Numbered from the stretch's first letter, positions 17,197 through 30,304 are shown. The stretch is 64,000 bases of DNA from Micromonospora cathayae (GCF_028993575.1 NZ_CP118615.1:3935001-3999000), one strand, 5' to 3'. Made by a program: numbers and translations. Notes: a model not told the origin generated them from the letters alone.

Positions 17197-19658
17197 TGCT
17201 GCGCCGGATCGCACCCCTCCTGCTCACCCTGGTCGTGGTGGTCCTCGGGGTGACCGCGCTGGCCGCCGAACCGGACGACGCGGCACACCGCCCCGAGGCC
17301 GACTTCGTCGTGCTGGTCGGGGTGCCCGGCCTGCGCTGGGACGACGTCGACCCGGAGACCACCCCGACGCTGTGGAAGATGGCCGAGAACGGCGCCATCG
17401 GCGCGCTGTCCACCCGGTCGGCCCGCCGCCCGACCTGCCCGGTCGACGGGTGGCTGACCCTCGGCGCGGGCAACTTCACCGCGTGGAACACCAGCCGCCC
17501 GGCGGGTGCCTGCCCGAAGGTGGACGTGACCGTGGAACAGCCCGACACCTTCGGCGCGAACCTGCCCGAACAGGAGAGCGTGGTCCTGCACAACCGGGAA
17601 CGGCTGCCCTGGGGCGCGGTGCCCGGCGCGCTGGCCGAGTCGGTGCGCTGCACGGTCGCGGTCGGTCCGGGCGCGGCGGTGGCCGCCGCCCGGCCGTTCG
17701 GCCGGGTCGACCGGTACGCGCCCCGGCTGCCCGCCGACCCGGCCGCCCTGCTGGGCTCGTGCGTGCTGAGCATCGTCGACCTGGGTACGGTCAGCGGCGA
17801 GGACCGGGCCGCCCGGGACGTCGCCGTGCGGCGGATCGACACCGCCCTGGCCCGGGTCCTGGCCGCCCGGCCGGACAACTCGCTGGTGCTGGTGGCCGGG
17901 GTCTCGGACACCGCCCAGCCGGCCCGGCTGCACGTGGCGATCGCCGACGGGCCGGGATGGGAGCGGGCCTGGCTGACCTCGGCCAGCACCGGCCGGGAGG
18001 GGTACCTGCAACTGGTGGACCTGGCCCCGACCGCGCTCACCACGCTGGACCGGCCGCTGCCGGAGGGGAACTTCCTCGGCCGGGCGGCGGCCCCGGTCGA
18101 CGGCCGGCCGGCCGACCTGCGGACCGCCATCGACGCCCCGGCTGGCGCGGACCGGGAGGCAGGCGCCCAGGGCCGGGTCGCCCGCTGGTTCTTCGTGCTG
18201 CTCGCCGGCTTCCAGGTGGCCCTGGCCGTGGTGGTGCTGCCGCTGCTGCGCCGGGCCCGCCGGCACGCCGGCCCGGTGGGGCCCGCCCCGGTGCCCCGAC
18301 CGGTGGTGGCGACCGTCGAGGTGCTCCTGGTCGCCGCCGCGCTGGCGATCCCGGCGGCCCTGGTGGCCGACCTGGTGCCGTGGTGGCGGGGCGACCACGC
18401 CGGCTGGTACTTCGCGGTGACGACGGTGCTGCTGCTGGCCGCTGCGACCGTACTGGTCCGGCTGGCGCCCGGTCACGACCGCACCCTCGGCCCGCTCGGC
18501 GCGGTCGCCGGGCTGACCGTGCTCGTCGTCGGCGCGGACGTGCTCACCGGGGCCCGGCTGCAACTCAACGGCGTGGTCGGCTACTCCGCCCTGGAGGGCG
18601 GCCGGTACGCCGGCCTGGGCACGGTCGGGTTGGGGGCGTTCGTGGCCGGGGTGCTGCTGGCCGCCGGCTGGCTGGCCCAGCGGGTGGGTCGGCGGTGGCG
18701 GCCACCGGTGGTGGTGGCCCTCGGTACGGCGGCCGTGGTGCTGGTGGGCAGCCCCTTCCTCGGTGCCGACTCGGTCGGCGCGATCGCGTTGACCGCCGGG
18801 GTGACCGTCGCGGCGGTGATCTGCAGCGGCGGTTGGCTGACCCTGAGCCGACTGGCCTGGGCCAGCATGGCCGGGCTCGCGGTCACCATCGGGCTGGGGG
18901 TGCTGGACCTGCGGCGTCCGCCGGCCGAGCGGGGTGGTCTCGGTCGGTTCCTGGCCGCCCTCGGCGACGGTACGGGTGGCCTGACCGTGCACCGGGCCAG
19001 TACCGCCAACTTCGACACCCTGGTCAACAGTCCGTTGACCGTGCTCGCCGTGGCCGGCACGGTGCTGGTCTGGTTCGCCCTGCTCCAGCCGTGGGGCGGG
19101 CTGATGCGGCTGTTCGGCATCTACCCGGCGATGCGGGCGGCGATGGCCGGTACGGCGGTCGCGGCGGTGGTCGGCGGGGTCCTGGGCGGTTCGGCGTTGG
19201 ACGTCGCCGGGGCGGCGGCCGCGCTGGTGGTGCCGATGGCGGCGCTCGCCTCGCTGCGGGTGCTCGACCACTCGACCGACCGTACCCAGCCACCGGGCAA
19301 CCGGCCCCAGGACTTCGTCACCGGGGCCCGCTCCGGTGACGACCCGGCCGATGACCCGGCCGGCGATCCAGCCGATGACCCGGCCGGCGATCCGGTTGGC
19401 GACCCTGCCGGCGACCCTGCCGGGCGGCCGGGCGCGGGACCGACCGCGTCCGACCCGGAGGCCGCCACCGGGATCGTCCCGGCCGCCAGCGGGGACGGCG
19501 TCGCCGGTGCCGGGACCTCCCCGGCCGCCACCGGGGACGGCGTGGCCGGTGCCGGTGCGCCGCCGGAGTCGCCGGGCGGTACGGACCCGGTCGGCGGGCG
19601 GCCGGACCGGACGGTGGACCGGACGGCCCGGGCGTCCACCGGGGTCGCGACGGCCTAG
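17196..19658 (+). CDS. Large membrane protein with alkaline-phosphatase-like ectodomain
   Basis: An 820-residue protein. Residues 1-25 are a signal-anchor (LLLTLVVVVLGVTALAA). Residues about 30-320 resemble the alkaline phosphatase superfamily (VLVGVPGLRWDDV ... TPTLWKMAENGAIGALSTR, then TCPVDGWLTLGAGN). From about 325 to 700 there are roughly 10 membrane segments. The tail is low complexity with 12-bp DPAD/DPAG repeats (19341-19432). It ends the envelope group and may modify or transfer a surface polymer; metal ligands of a true phosphatase are not all evident, so activity is uncertain. Confidence 0.75.
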   Translation: MLRRIAPLLLTLVVVVLGVTALAAEPDDAAHRPEADFVVLVGVPGLRWDDVDPETTPTLWKMAENGAIGALSTRSARRPTCPVDGWLTLGAGNFTAWNTSRPAGACPKVDVTVEQPDTFGANLPEQESVVLHNRERLPWGAVPGALAESVRCTVAVGPGAAVAAARPFGRVDRYAPRLPADPAALLGSCVLSIVDLGTVSGEDRAARDVAVRRIDTALARVLAARPDNSLVLVAGVSDTAQPARLHVAIADGPGWERAWLTSASTGREGYLQLVDLAPTALTTLDRPLPEGNFLGRAAAPVDGRPADLRTAIDAPAGADREAGAQGRVARWFFVLLAGFQVALAVVVLPLLRRARRHAGPVGPAPVPRPVVATVEVLLVAAALAIPAALVADLVPWWRGDHAGWYFAVTTVLLLAAATVLVRLAPGHDRTLGPLGAVAGLTVLVVGADVLTGARLQLNGVVGYSALEGGRYAGLGTVGLGAFVAGVLLAAGWLAQRVGRRWRPPVVVALGTAAVVLVGSPFLGADSVGAIALTAGVTVAAVICSGGWLTLSRLAWASMAGLAVTIGLGVLDLRRPPAERGGLGRFLAALGDGTGGLTVHRASTANFDTLVNSPLTVLAVAGTVLVWFALLQPWGGLMRLFGIYPAMRAAMAGTAVAAVVGGVLGGSALDVAGAAAALVVPMAALASLRVLDHSTDRTQPPGNRPQDFVTGARSGDDPADDPAGDPADDPAGDPVGDPAGDPAGRPGAGPTASDPEAATGIVPAASGDGVAGAGTSPAATGDGVAGAGAPPESPGGTDPVGGRPDRTVDRTARASTGVATA

Positions 19659-22412
<2,754 letters not shown>

Positions 22413-22520
22413 CGCCACCGCCCCGCCGCCCGGCGCGGGCGGCGGCACCGCGTGACGGCGGGCCTCCGGCCGGGACCGCGTGACGGCGCGTCGCCCGGCC
22501 GGGACCGGGGGCGGGCACGA

Positions 22521-22557
22521 CGAAGGGGCCGTACGGTTCGCCGTACGGCCCCTTTCG
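22521..22557. terminator. Bidirectional hairpin terminator
   Basis: A perfect 14-bp inverted repeat 22523-22536 / 22541-22554 with a TTCG loop, ending in 'cccctttcg' on + and 'ccccttcg' on -. It lies between convergent NUDIX (+) and TM2 (-) genes and can serve both. Confidence 0.88.
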
Positions 22558-22567
22558 TGGTCGTGGA

Positions 22568-22819
22568 TCAGTCGCGCAGCGGTCGGCCCTGACCGTCGAC
22601 GCCGCCGTTGATCAGGATGAGGATGCCGTCGATGAATCCCCAGATGCTGCCGATGCCGCAGGTCACCAGGGTCACCACGAGCTGGATGACGCCGGTCTTG
22701 GTGTCGCCCATGTAGAACCGGCCGACGCCGAAGCCGCCGAGGACGATCTGGAGCACGCCGGCGACCACCTTGCTCTTGTCCGAGACGCCGCCGGGGTACT
22801 GGTACTGAGGGTAGGTCAT
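22568..22819 (-). CDS. TM2-domain membrane protein
   Basis: An 83-residue protein with a short tyrosine/proline-rich N-terminus (QYQYPGG) and two membrane helices of the TM2 family: VVAGVLQIVLGGFGVGRFYMGD then GVIQLVVTLVTCGIGSIWGFIDGI. The GxxRFYxG and WxxxDxxxI signatures are present. The ATG start has AAGGTG upstream. Function of such short TM2 proteins in bacteria is not known. Confidence 0.88.
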   Translation of the reverse strand: MTYPQYQYPGGVSDKSKVVAGVLQIVLGGFGVGRFYMGDTKTGVIQLVVTLVTCGIGSIWGFIDGILILINGGVDGQGRPLRD

Positions 22820-23009
22820 GAGGCGACACCTTAATGATCGACTTCGTTGCTGTCCGCAGCGAGTCCGGGCCGATGGGACGATAATGGGCGAACACTGTCC
22901 CAACGGCCGAGGTCGGGTCACGTTGTCGGCCAGGACATGCCTGACAGATCGTCAGGAGAACCGGTCACGGGATGTCACTCTGCTGGTCGTCCACTCGGGT
23001 CGGCGGGCC

Positions 23010-23015
23010 TAGACT
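23010..23015 (+). promoter_or_regulatory. Possible -10 box of ald
   Basis: TAGACT about 90 bases before the ald start, matching the actinobacterial TAgAcT -10 pattern. No clear -35 is seen at the expected spacing. Confidence 0.35.
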
Positions 23016-23105
23016 GCGGCCGACGGGTGCGGTGGACCGCGGCGGCAACGGAGCCGCCGCGCGCCGAGCGGGCGGGGCAGTGCGGCCCCGGGGAGAGGTG
23101 TCGTC

Positions 23106-24221
23106 GTGAAGGTCGGAATCCCACGCGAGGTCAAGAACCACGAGTACCGCGTGGCGATCACGCCGGCGGGCGTGAACGAGTTCACCCGCAGCGGTCACCA
23201 GGTCTTCGTCGAATCCGGGGCCGGCACCGGTTCCAGCATCACCGACGAGGAGTTCGTCGCCGCCGGCGCCACGATCCTGCCCACCGCCGACGAGGTGTGG
23301 GACACCGCCGACCTGGTGCTGAAGGTCAAGGAGCCGGTCGCCGAGGAGTACCACCGGATGCGCGCCGGGCAGGTGCTCTTCACCTACCTGCACCTGGCCG
23401 CCTCCAAGGCGTGCACCGACGCGCTGGTGGACCGGAAGGTCACCGGCATCGCGTACGAGACGGTCGAACTGCCGGACCGGTCGCTGCCGCTGCTCGCCCC
23501 GATGTCCGAGGTCGCCGGCCGGCTCGCCCCGCAGGTGGGGGCGTACCACCTCCAGCGGCAGGGCGGCGGGCGCGGCATCCTGATGGGCGGCGTGTCCGGC
23601 GTGTACGCGGCCAAGACCGTGGTCATCGGTGCGGGCGTGTCCGGCATGAACGCCGCCGCCATCGCGCTCGGTCTCCAGGCCGAGGTGCTGCTGCTGGACA
23701 AGAACGTCGGGCGGCTGCGCCAGGCCGACGCCATCTACCGGGGGCACCTGCAGACGGTCGCCTCCAACGCGTACGAGATCGAGCGGGCCGTGCTCGACGC
23801 GGACCTGGTCATCGGCGCGGTGCTGGTGCCCGGCGCGAAGGCCCCGACGTTGATCTCCAACGAGTTGGTCTCCCGGATGAAGCCGGGCAGCGTGCTGGTC
23901 GACATCTCCATCGACCAGGGCGGCTGCTTCGAGGACTCCCGGCCGACCACGCACGCCGAGCCCACCTACCGGGTGCACAACTCGATCTTCTACTGCGTGG
24001 CGAACATGCCCGGCGCGGTCCCGCACACCAGCACGTACGCGCTGACCAACGTCACCCTCCCGTACGCCCTCGAACTCGCCAACCACGGCTGGCGGGAGGC
24101 GCTGCGCCGCGACCCCGCCCTGGCCCTGGGGCTGAACGCCCACGACGGCCAGGTCACCTACGGCCCGGTCGCCGAGGCGCACGGCATGACCGCGCTGCCG
24201 CTGACCGAGGTCCTGGGCTGA
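23106..24221 (+). CDS. ald: Alanine dehydrogenase
   Basis: A 371-residue NAD-dependent enzyme interconverting L-alanine and pyruvate plus ammonia. The N-terminus [20 protein letters not shown] and the NAD-binding [14 protein letters not shown] are diagnostic; length equals the family norm. The GTG start follows GGAGAGG. It is not part of the Rv1700-Rv1701 interval in mycobacteria, so it is an insertion into the conserved order here. It stands after a divergent 286-base promoter region shared with the TM2 gene. Confidence 0.95.
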   Translation: MKVGIPREVKNHEYRVAITPAGVNEFTRSGHQVFVESGAGTGSSITDEEFVAAGATILPTADEVWDTADLVLKVKEPVAEEYHRMRAGQVLFTYLHLAASKACTDALVDRKVTGIAYETVELPDRSLPLLAPMSEVAGRLAPQVGAYHLQRQGGGRGILMGGVSGVYAAKTVVIGAGVSGMNAAAIALGLQAEVLLLDKNVGRLRQADAIYRGHLQTVASNAYEIERAVLDADLVIGAVLVPGAKAPTLISNELVSRMKPGSVLVDISIDQGGCFEDSRPTTHAEPTYRVHNSIFYCVANMPGAVPHTSTYALTNVTLPYALELANHGWREALRRDPALALGLNAHDGQVTYGPVAEAHGMTALPLTEVLG

Positions 24222-24238
24222 CCGGCCGGCCCTCCCCG

Positions 24239-25267
24239 GTGCCGGCGCGGGTGGCGGGGCCGGTTCCGGTGTCCACCTCTGCGCCGGCTCTGGTGCCGGC
24301 GGCCGCTCCGGCCCCCGCGCCGGCCCTGCTGCGGGCCGTGCGCGGGTACCTCGACCACCTGACCGTCGAGCGGGGACTCTCCGCCAACACCCTCGCCTCC
24401 TACCGCCGGGACCTGGACCGGTACCTGCTGACCCTCGCGGCGGCCGGCGTGACCGACCTGGCCTCGGTCGGGCCGACGGACGTCGAGGGGCACCTGGCCG
24501 CGCTGCGTGCCGGCGGCGACGGGTACCCGCCGCTGGCCGTGTCGTCCGCCGCCCGGGCCGCCAGCGCGGTCCGGGGCCTGCACCGCTTCGCGCTGCGCGA
24601 GGGGTTGGTCGGCGCGGACGCCAGCCGGGACGTCAAGCCGCCCACGCCACCACGCCGGCTACCCCGGGCACTGCCCGTCGACGACGTGGTCCGCCTGCTG
24701 GAGACGGCCGGGTCGGTACGGGCCGCCGGCGACGGCGCGCCGCTGACCCTGCGCGACCGGGCGCTGCTGGAGTTCCTGTACGGCACCGGCGCGCGGATCT
24801 CCGAGGCGGTCGGCGCGGCCGTCGACGACCTCGACCAGACGGAGGGGACGGTGCTGCTGCGGGGCAAGGGCGGGCGGTCCCGCCTCGTCCCGGTGGGCGG
24901 GTACGCCGCCGAGGCGCTGCGGGCGTACCTGGTGCGGGCCCGTCCCGGCCTGGTCGCCGGCGGGCGGGGCACCCCGGCGGTCTTCGTCAACGCCCGTGGT
25001 GGCCCGCTCTCCCGGCAGGGGGCCTGGACCATCCTGCGGCGTACCGCCGAGCGGGCCGGCCTGCCGGTCGACGGGCCCGCAGCGGTCTCCCCGCACACCC
25101 TGCGGCACTCCTACGCCACCCACCTGCTCGACGGCGGCGCGGACGTCCGGGTGGTGCAGGAACTGCTCGGTCACGCCTCGGTCACCACCACCCAGGTCTA
25201 CACCCTGGTCACCGTGGAGCGGCTGCGCGAGGTGTGGGCCACCGCCCACCCCCGGGCGTACGGCTGA
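24239..25267 (+). CDS. xerD: XerD-like tyrosine recombinase
   Basis: About 320-342 residues depending on start. Core-binding domain [23 protein letters not shown], then a catalytic domain with all expected residues: Arg in [10 protein letters not shown], Lys in [11 protein letters not shown], HxxR in [11 protein letters not shown], His in [11 protein letters not shown] and the nucleophile Tyr in QVYT. XerCD resolves chromosome dimers at dif. Several in-frame GTGs (24239, 24251, 24269, 24293) precede the core; the Ala/Pro-rich head is probably dispensable and the true start may be 24293. It corresponds to Rv1701. Confidence 0.9.
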   Translation: MPARVAGPVPVSTSAPALVPAAAPAPAPALLRAVRGYLDHLTVERGLSANTLASYRRDLDRYLLTLAAAGVTDLASVGPTDVEGHLAALRAGGDGYPPLAVSSAARAASAVRGLHRFALREGLVGADASRDVKPPTPPRRLPRALPVDDVVRLLETAGSVRAAGDGAPLTLRDRALLEFLYGTGARISEAVGAAVDDLDQTEGTVLLRGKGGRSRLVPVGGYAAEALRAYLVRARPGLVAGGRGTPAVFVNARGGPLSRQGAWTILRRTAERAGLPVDGPAAVSPHTLRHSYATHLLDGGADVRVVQELLGHASVTTTQVYTLVTVERLREVWATAHPRAYG

Positions 25268-25515
25268 CCGGCCGTCGACCCGTCGGCGCTCCCGGCGCGC
25301 TGTGGCGACCGTCACCGGAGGCCGAACCGGGGCCGGTGGCGGCGTCCGGGCTGGCCGACACGCCGACCCGGTACTGACCGGCCTGCGTGAACGTGGCGTA
25401 CAGTCGGCATCGGGCGCGGACCTCCTGGGGGCGACAACCGGGGTGCGCAGCGGCGCCGCAGAGGGACGTCGGACGGCTCCGACGTCGGGTGGTCGTCGGG
25501 AGGGGGCAACAGGAC

Positions 25516-26439
25516 ATGGCTGGCAACGGTGACCGTGCCGAGACGTGGACGTCGGAGCTCCGCGAGCAGCAGGCCACACTCGGCGCGGACCTCGGCCCGG
25601 CCGATCCGGCCGCGTACACCATGCGCAAACCGATCCCCGAGCCGATGCCCACCGACCGGCACGGGCCGGCCCGGATCATCGCGATGGCCAACCAGAAGGG
25701 CGGCGTCGGGAAGACCACCACCACCATCAACCTCGGCGCGGCCCTGGCCGAGTACGGCCGCAAGGTGCTGCTGGTGGACTTCGACCCGCAGGGCGCGCTC
25801 TCCGTCGGCCTGGGGGTCAACCCGCACAACCTCGACCTGTCCGTCTACAACCTGCTCATGCAGGACGACGTCACCGCCGAGGACGTCCTGATCAAGACGG
25901 ACGTGGCCGGGCTGCACCTGCTGCCGGCCAACATCGACCTCTCGGCCGCCGAGATCCAGCTCGTCAACGAGGTCGCCCGGGAGATGGCGCTGGCGCGGGT
26001 GCTGCGCAGCATCCGCAAGGAGTACGACTACATCCTCATCGACTGCCAGCCGTCACTGGGCCTGCTCGCCATCAACGCGTTGACCGTGGCGCACGGCGTG
26101 CTGATCCCCCTGGAGTGCGAGTTCTTCAGCCTCCGGGGCGTGGCGCTGCTCCTCGACACCATCGACAAGGTGCGCGAACGGCTCAACTTCGACCTCGAGC
26201 TGGAGGGCATCCTCGCCACCATGTACGACAGCCGCACCACGCACTGCCGGCAGGTGCTCCAGCGGGTGGTCGAGGCGTTCGGCGACAAGGTCTACCAGAC
26301 CGTGATCACCAAGACCGTCAAGTTCCCCGAGTCCACGGTGGCCGGGGCGCCGATCACCACGCTCGACCCCGCCTCCTCCGGGGCACGCAACTACCGTCAG
26401 CTCGCCCGCGAGGTGATCGCCGCGCAGGCGGAGCGGTAG
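25516..26439 (+). CDS. ParA-family ATPase
   Basis: A 307-residue Walker-type ATPase with the deviant motif KGGVGKTTTTINL, VLLVDFDPQGALS and DYILIDCQPSLGLL. It is the Soj-like protein that precedes scpA in mycobacteria (Rv1708), distinct from the oriC-proximal parA. ATG 25516 is used; upstream in-frame codons lie in noncoding-like sequence. A TACAGT -10 candidate occurs near 25397. It probably works with the ScpAB complex in chromosome organisation (inference from position). Confidence 0.9.
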   Translation: MAGNGDRAETWTSELREQQATLGADLGPADPAAYTMRKPIPEPMPTDRHGPARIIAMANQKGGVGKTTTTINLGAALAEYGRKVLLVDFDPQGALSVGLGVNPHNLDLSVYNLLMQDDVTAEDVLIKTDVAGLHLLPANIDLSAAEIQLVNEVAREMALARVLRSIRKEYDYILIDCQPSLGLLAINALTVAHGVLIPLECEFFSLRGVALLLDTIDKVRERLNFDLELEGILATMYDSRTTHCRQVLQRVVEAFGDKVYQTVITKTVKFPESTVAGAPITTLDPASSGARNYRQLAREVIAAQAER

Positions 26440-26473
26440 GCGCGCCCCACGGGGCGTGGACTACGGTCGTCCG

Positions 26474-27784
26474 GTGACCGCACCACCCCTCGACCCCGCC
26501 GCGGTGGCGCAGGTCGCCGCTGCCACCCCTGGGCAGGTCGACCCCGTGACGACGACGCCGGTCGACCCGGCCGCCCCGGTCACACCCGCCGTCCCGACCG
26601 GCACCGCCTCCGGTTCCGGGGCCGAGACCGGCACCGCCTCCGGTTCCGGCGATGCCAGCGAGGACGGCGGCGGTTTCACCGTCCGGCTGGCGAACTTCAC
26701 CGGCCCCTTCGACCTGCTGCTGCAACTGATCGGCAAGCACAAACTGGACGTCACCGAGGTGGCGCTGCACCAGGTCACCGACGAGTTCATCGCCTACATC
26801 CGGGCGATGGGCGACGCGTGGGACCTGGACGAGGCCAGCGAGTTCCTGCTGATCGCCGCCACTCTGCTGGACCTGAAGGCGGCCCGCCTGCTGCCCGCCG
26901 CCGACGTCGAGGACGAGGAGGACCTGGCCCTGCTCGAGGCCCGGGACCTGCTCTTCGCGCGGCTGTTGCAGTACAAGGCGTACAAGGAGGCAGCGGCGCA
27001 CATCGCCGCGCTGGAGGCGGAGGGCGGCCGGCGCTATCCCCGGGCCGTCACCCTGGAGCCCCGGTACGCCCAGGCGTTGCCGGACCTGGTGCTCGGCGTC
27101 GGCCCGGACCGGCTGCTCCGGCTGGCGGTGAAGGCGATGACCCCGAAACCGGTCCCGGTGGTCTCCATCGACCATGTGCACATGGTGCGGGTCAGCGTCC
27201 GGGAGCACGCCGCTATCCTGACCGACCGGCTGCGCCGCGCCGGCACCGCGACCTTCGCCCTGCTCTGCGCCGACTGCGCGGCCACCCTCGAGGTGGTGGC
27301 CCGGTTCCTGGCCCTGCTGGAGCTGTACCGGGAGGGACTGGTCGCGTTCACCCAGGAGCAGGCGCTCGGTGAGCTGACCGTACGCTGGACCGGCCCGGCC
27401 GACGGCGACACCGATCTCCAGATCGACGAGTACGCCGGCGCACCGTCCCCGACCGGGCCGACCGCGATCGAGCCGACCGGGACCGGGCCGAGTGCGACCG
27501 GGCCGAGTGCGATCGGCCCCACCGGGACCGGCCCCACCGGGACCGGCCCCACCGGGACCGCCACCGGGCCTGGGCCGGACGACCGCAGCGCCCACCCGGC
27601 CGGCCCGGACCGGTCACCGGCACCTGGCCCGGACGGGTCACCGGCAACCGACCTGGACGGGTCGCCGGCAACCGTCCCGGACCGGCCGACGGTCGGATCG
27701 GCGGGTGACGCGCCGGCGGCCGGGGGACGACCGCAGGTGACGGGGGAGCGGGTGGCCGGCCCCGGAACGACGGAGGAGGAGTGA
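26474..27784 (+). CDS. scpA: Segregation and condensation protein A
   Basis: A 436-residue kleisin of the SMC-ScpAB condensin. The family core begins with FTVRLANFTGPFDLLLQLIGKHKLDVTEVALHQ (about residue 70) and ends with a winged helix (LLELYREGLVAFTQEQALGELTVRW). A long N-terminal Thr/Pro-rich head and a C-terminal tail with TGTGP repeats are extra. GTG 26474 is chosen; GTG 26456 is possible. scpB follows after 6 bases. Confidence 0.92.
   Translation: MTAPPLDPAAVAQVAAATPGQVDPVTTTPVDPAAPVTPAVPTGTASGSGAETGTASGSGDASEDGGGFTVRLANFTGPFDLLLQLIGKHKLDVTEVALHQVTDEFIAYIRAMGDAWDLDEASEFLLIAATLLDLKAARLLPAADVEDEEDLALLEARDLLFARLLQYKAYKEAAAHIAALEAEGGRRYPRAVTLEPRYAQALPDLVLGVGPDRLLRLAVKAMTPKPVPVVSIDHVHMVRVSVREHAAILTDRLRRAGTATFALLCADCAATLEVVARFLALLELYREGLVAFTQEQALGELTVRWTGPADGDTDLQIDEYAGAPSPTGPTAIEPTGTGPSATGPSAIGPTGTGPTGTGPTGTATGPGPDDRSAHPAGPDRSPAPGPDGSPATDLDGSPATVPDRPTVGSAGDAPAAGGRPQVTGERVAGPGTTEEE
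27470..27569 (+). repeat. 15-bp tandem repeats in scpA tail
   Basis: Repeats of the type 'accgggaccggccccaccgg' in a 15-bp period coding for TGTGP, with diverged GPSAT units before them. The phase keeps the reading frame. Confidence 0.75.
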
Positions 27785-27790
27785 CCCCGC

Positions 27791-28684
27791 ATGAGCGATG
27801 AGGACCGCCGCGACTCCCTGGCGGACCAGGCCGCGGCCTGGGTCCCCCCATGGAACCGCCCAGCCACCCCCGAACCGGTCCCCGCACCCACTGCGGAACC
27901 TGCCCCCGCCCCCACCCCGGAACCGGCCCCGACTGCTGAGGATCCTGGTGGGAAGGGGCCCCTGGAGAAGCCGGCTGCCCCCAGCCGGAGCCCTCGCCGG
28001 GGCGCCCGTCGGGCCGTCGTCCAGAAGTCGACGGCCACACCGGGAACGGCCGGGACGACCGGGGTCGCCGGTGCCGGCCCGGATGGGACCGGTGCGGCCC
28101 GTGGCGCGGACGGGGCCGCCGGGACGCCTGCGGTCATGGCCGAGGAGGAGCTGCGCGGCGCGCTGGAGGCGATCCTGCTGGTCGTCGACGAACCGGTCAG
28201 CGTGGCGACCCTGGCCCAGGTGCTGGAGCAGCCGGTCGAGCGGGTCGGCGGCGCGCTGGAGCGGATCGCCGCCGGCTACACCGAGGCCGGGCACGGCTTC
28301 GAGTTGCGGCGTGCCGCCGGTGGCTGGCGGCTCTACACCCGCCCGGCGTACGCCCCGTACGTGGAACGGTTCATCCTCGACGGGCAGTCCGTCCGGCTCA
28401 CCCAGGCCGCGCTGGAGACCCTCGCCGTGGTCGCGTACAAGCAGCCGGTGACCCGCTCGCGGATCTCGGCCATCCGCGGTGTCAACTGTGACGGGGTGAT
28501 CCGTACCCTGGTGTCCCGCGGCCTGGTCGCCGAGTGCGGCACCGAGCCGGACAGCGGCGCGTACCTCTACCGGACGACCACCCTGTTCCTGGAGAAACTC
28601 GGGCTCGACAGTGTCGACGACCTGCCGCCGCTGGCCCCGTTCCTGCCCGACGACGTAGAAGAGTTTGCCGATGCCACGCGATGA
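27791..28684 (+). CDS. scpB: Segregation and condensation protein B
   Basis: A 297-residue protein. The first 115 residues are Pro/Ala-rich linker; the ScpB double winged-helix domain covers about 118-285 (ELRGALEAILLVVDEPVSVATLAQVL ... LETLAVVAYKQPVTRSRISAIRGVNCDGVIRTL). It partners ScpA and SMC. Its 3' end overlaps the next gene by 14 bases. Confidence 0.93.
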   Translation: MSDEDRRDSLADQAAAWVPPWNRPATPEPVPAPTAEPAPAPTPEPAPTAEDPGGKGPLEKPAAPSRSPRRGARRAVVQKSTATPGTAGTTGVAGAGPDGTGAARGADGAAGTPAVMAEEELRGALEAILLVVDEPVSVATLAQVLEQPVERVGGALERIAAGYTEAGHGFELRRAAGGWRLYTRPAYAPYVERFILDGQSVRLTQAALETLAVVAYKQPVTRSRISAIRGVNCDGVIRTLVSRGLVAECGTEPDSGAYLYRTTTLFLEKLGLDSVDDLPPLAPFLPDDVEEFADATR

Positions 28685-29441
28685 CCGCACCCCCAGCCCC
28701 GACGCGCCCGTCTACGAGGGGGCCGAACGCCTCCAGAAGGTGCTCGCCGCCGCCGGCGTGGGTTCCCGTCGCGCCTGCGAGGACCTGATCTTCCGTCGCC
28801 GGGTCACCGTCAACGGCCGGGTCGCCCAGCTCGGTGACCGGGCCGACCCGTCCCGGGACGTCATCCACGTCGACGGTGAGCGCCTCCAGGCCGACACCCG
28901 CCTGGTCTACCTGGCCATGAACAAGCCGCGCGGGGTGGTCTCCACGATGGCCGACGAGAAGGGGCGTACCGCCCTGGCCGACTTCCTCGGCAACCGGGTC
29001 GAGCAGCGGGTCTACCACGTCGGGCGGCTCGACGCGGACAGCGAGGGCCTGCTGCTGCTCACCAACGACGGCACCCTGGCGCACAAGCTGATGCACCCGT
29101 CGTACGGGGTGCAGAAGACCTACCTGTGCCAGGTGTCCGGGCTGATCCCGCGCAACCTCGGCAAGCGGCTGATGGCCGGGGTGGAGCTGGAGGACGGGCC
29201 GGTGAAGGTCGACTCCTTCAGGGTGGTGGACACCCTGGGCAAGACCGCCCAGGTGGAGGTCAGCCTGCACGAGGGGCGCAAACACATCGTCCGGCGGTTG
29301 CTGGCCGAGGTCGGGCACCCGGTGAGCCGGCTGGTGCGTACCGCGATCGGGCCGATCCGGTTGGGCGACCTGCGGGCCGGGCGCACCCGCCGGCTGACCA
29401 ACGCGGAGGTCGCCGCCCTGTTCAGGGCGGTGGGTGACTGA
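28671..29441 (+). CDS. RsuA/RluB-family pseudouridine synthase
   Basis: A 256-residue enzyme: an S4 domain (ERLQKVLAAAGVGSRRACEDLIFRRRVTVNG) and a catalytic domain with GRLDADSEGLLLLTNDG, where the Asp of RLD is the catalytic residue. LHEGRKHIVRRLLAEVGHPVSRLVR is the closing motif. It probably modifies 23S rRNA (RluB type). ATG 28671 is preferred to the TTG 6 bases earlier because GAAGAG sits at a usable distance. It corresponds to Rv1711. Confidence 0.9.
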   Translation: MPRDDRTPSPDAPVYEGAERLQKVLAAAGVGSRRACEDLIFRRRVTVNGRVAQLGDRADPSRDVIHVDGERLQADTRLVYLAMNKPRGVVSTMADEKGRTALADFLGNRVEQRVYHVGRLDADSEGLLLLTNDGTLAHKLMHPSYGVQKTYLCQVSGLIPRNLGKRLMAGVELEDGPVKVDSFRVVDTLGKTAQVEVSLHEGRKHIVRRLLAEVGHPVSRLVRTAIGPIRLGDLRAGRTRRLTNAEVAALFRAVGD

Positions 29442-29623
29442 CCCGGCGGTTGCGGGTACCGCTGGGGGTAGGCTCCCAGGCGGCCGGGTGGCGCGGATCG
29501 CCCCCGGCGGGCGTCGGCACGGGGCGGATCGGACCGCCCGGCATGATGGACGACGATGGACAACCGCTCGCGTGACGCCGGAATCCCGGCGAACCGTGAG
29601 GTACGGGCTGAGGAGGACATGCG

Positions 29624-30304
29624 GTGGCGGAGAACATACGAACCGGGCGATGTGTGGTCGCTGTCGACGGACCATCCGGTTCGGGTAAGTCCACCGTCTC
29701 CCGGCGGCTGGCCGCCGGAATCGACGCCCGTTACCTGGACACCGGCGCGATGTACCGGGCGGTCACCTGGGCGGTGCTGCGCTCCGGGGTCGACCCGGCC
29801 GACGCGGAGGCGGTGGCGAAGGTCGCCGCCGAGGTGGAGCTGCGCATCGGCACCGACCCCCAGGGGTACGGCGTCACCGTCGACGGGGTCGCCGTCGACG
29901 CCCCGATCCGGGGTCCGGAGGTGACCGCGGCGGTGTCCGCGGTGGCCGCCGTGCCGGCGGTCCGGGCGCTGCTGGTGGCCCGGCAGCGCGAGATGATCAC
30001 GAACGCCGGCCGGATCGTGGTGGAGGGCCGGGACATCGGCTCGGTGGTCGCCCCCGACGCGGAGCTGAAGGTGTACCTGACCGCGTCGGAGACGGCGCGG
30101 GCCCAGCGGCGCAGCGCGCAGGACGCCGCCGACGTGGCCGCCACCGCCGCCGACCTGGCCCGCCGGGACCGGCTCGACTCCACCCGCAAGGCCGACCCGT
30201 TGCAGCAGACGGCGGACGCGGTGGTGCTGGACACCACCGAACTGGGCATCGACGAGGTCGTGGCCCGGCTCCGCGAGCTACTCACCGAGCGGGGCGTGGC
30301 ATGA
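29624..30304 (+). CDS. cmk: Cytidylate kinase
   Basis: A 226-residue (d)CMP kinase. P-loop [20 protein letters not shown]-binding [14 protein letters not shown] and [15 protein letters not shown], lid region [14 protein letters not shown]. The GTG start has a perfect AGGAGG 7 bases upstream. It overlaps der by 4 bases (ATGA). Confidence 0.95.
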   Translation: MAENIRTGRCVVAVDGPSGSGKSTVSRRLAAGIDARYLDTGAMYRAVTWAVLRSGVDPADAEAVAKVAAEVELRIGTDPQGYGVTVDGVAVDAPIRGPEVTAAVSAVAAVPAVRALLVARQREMITNAGRIVVEGRDIGSVVAPDAELKVYLTASETARAQRRSAQDAADVAATAADLARRDRLDSTRKADPLQQTADAVVLDTTELGIDEVVARLRELLTERGVA

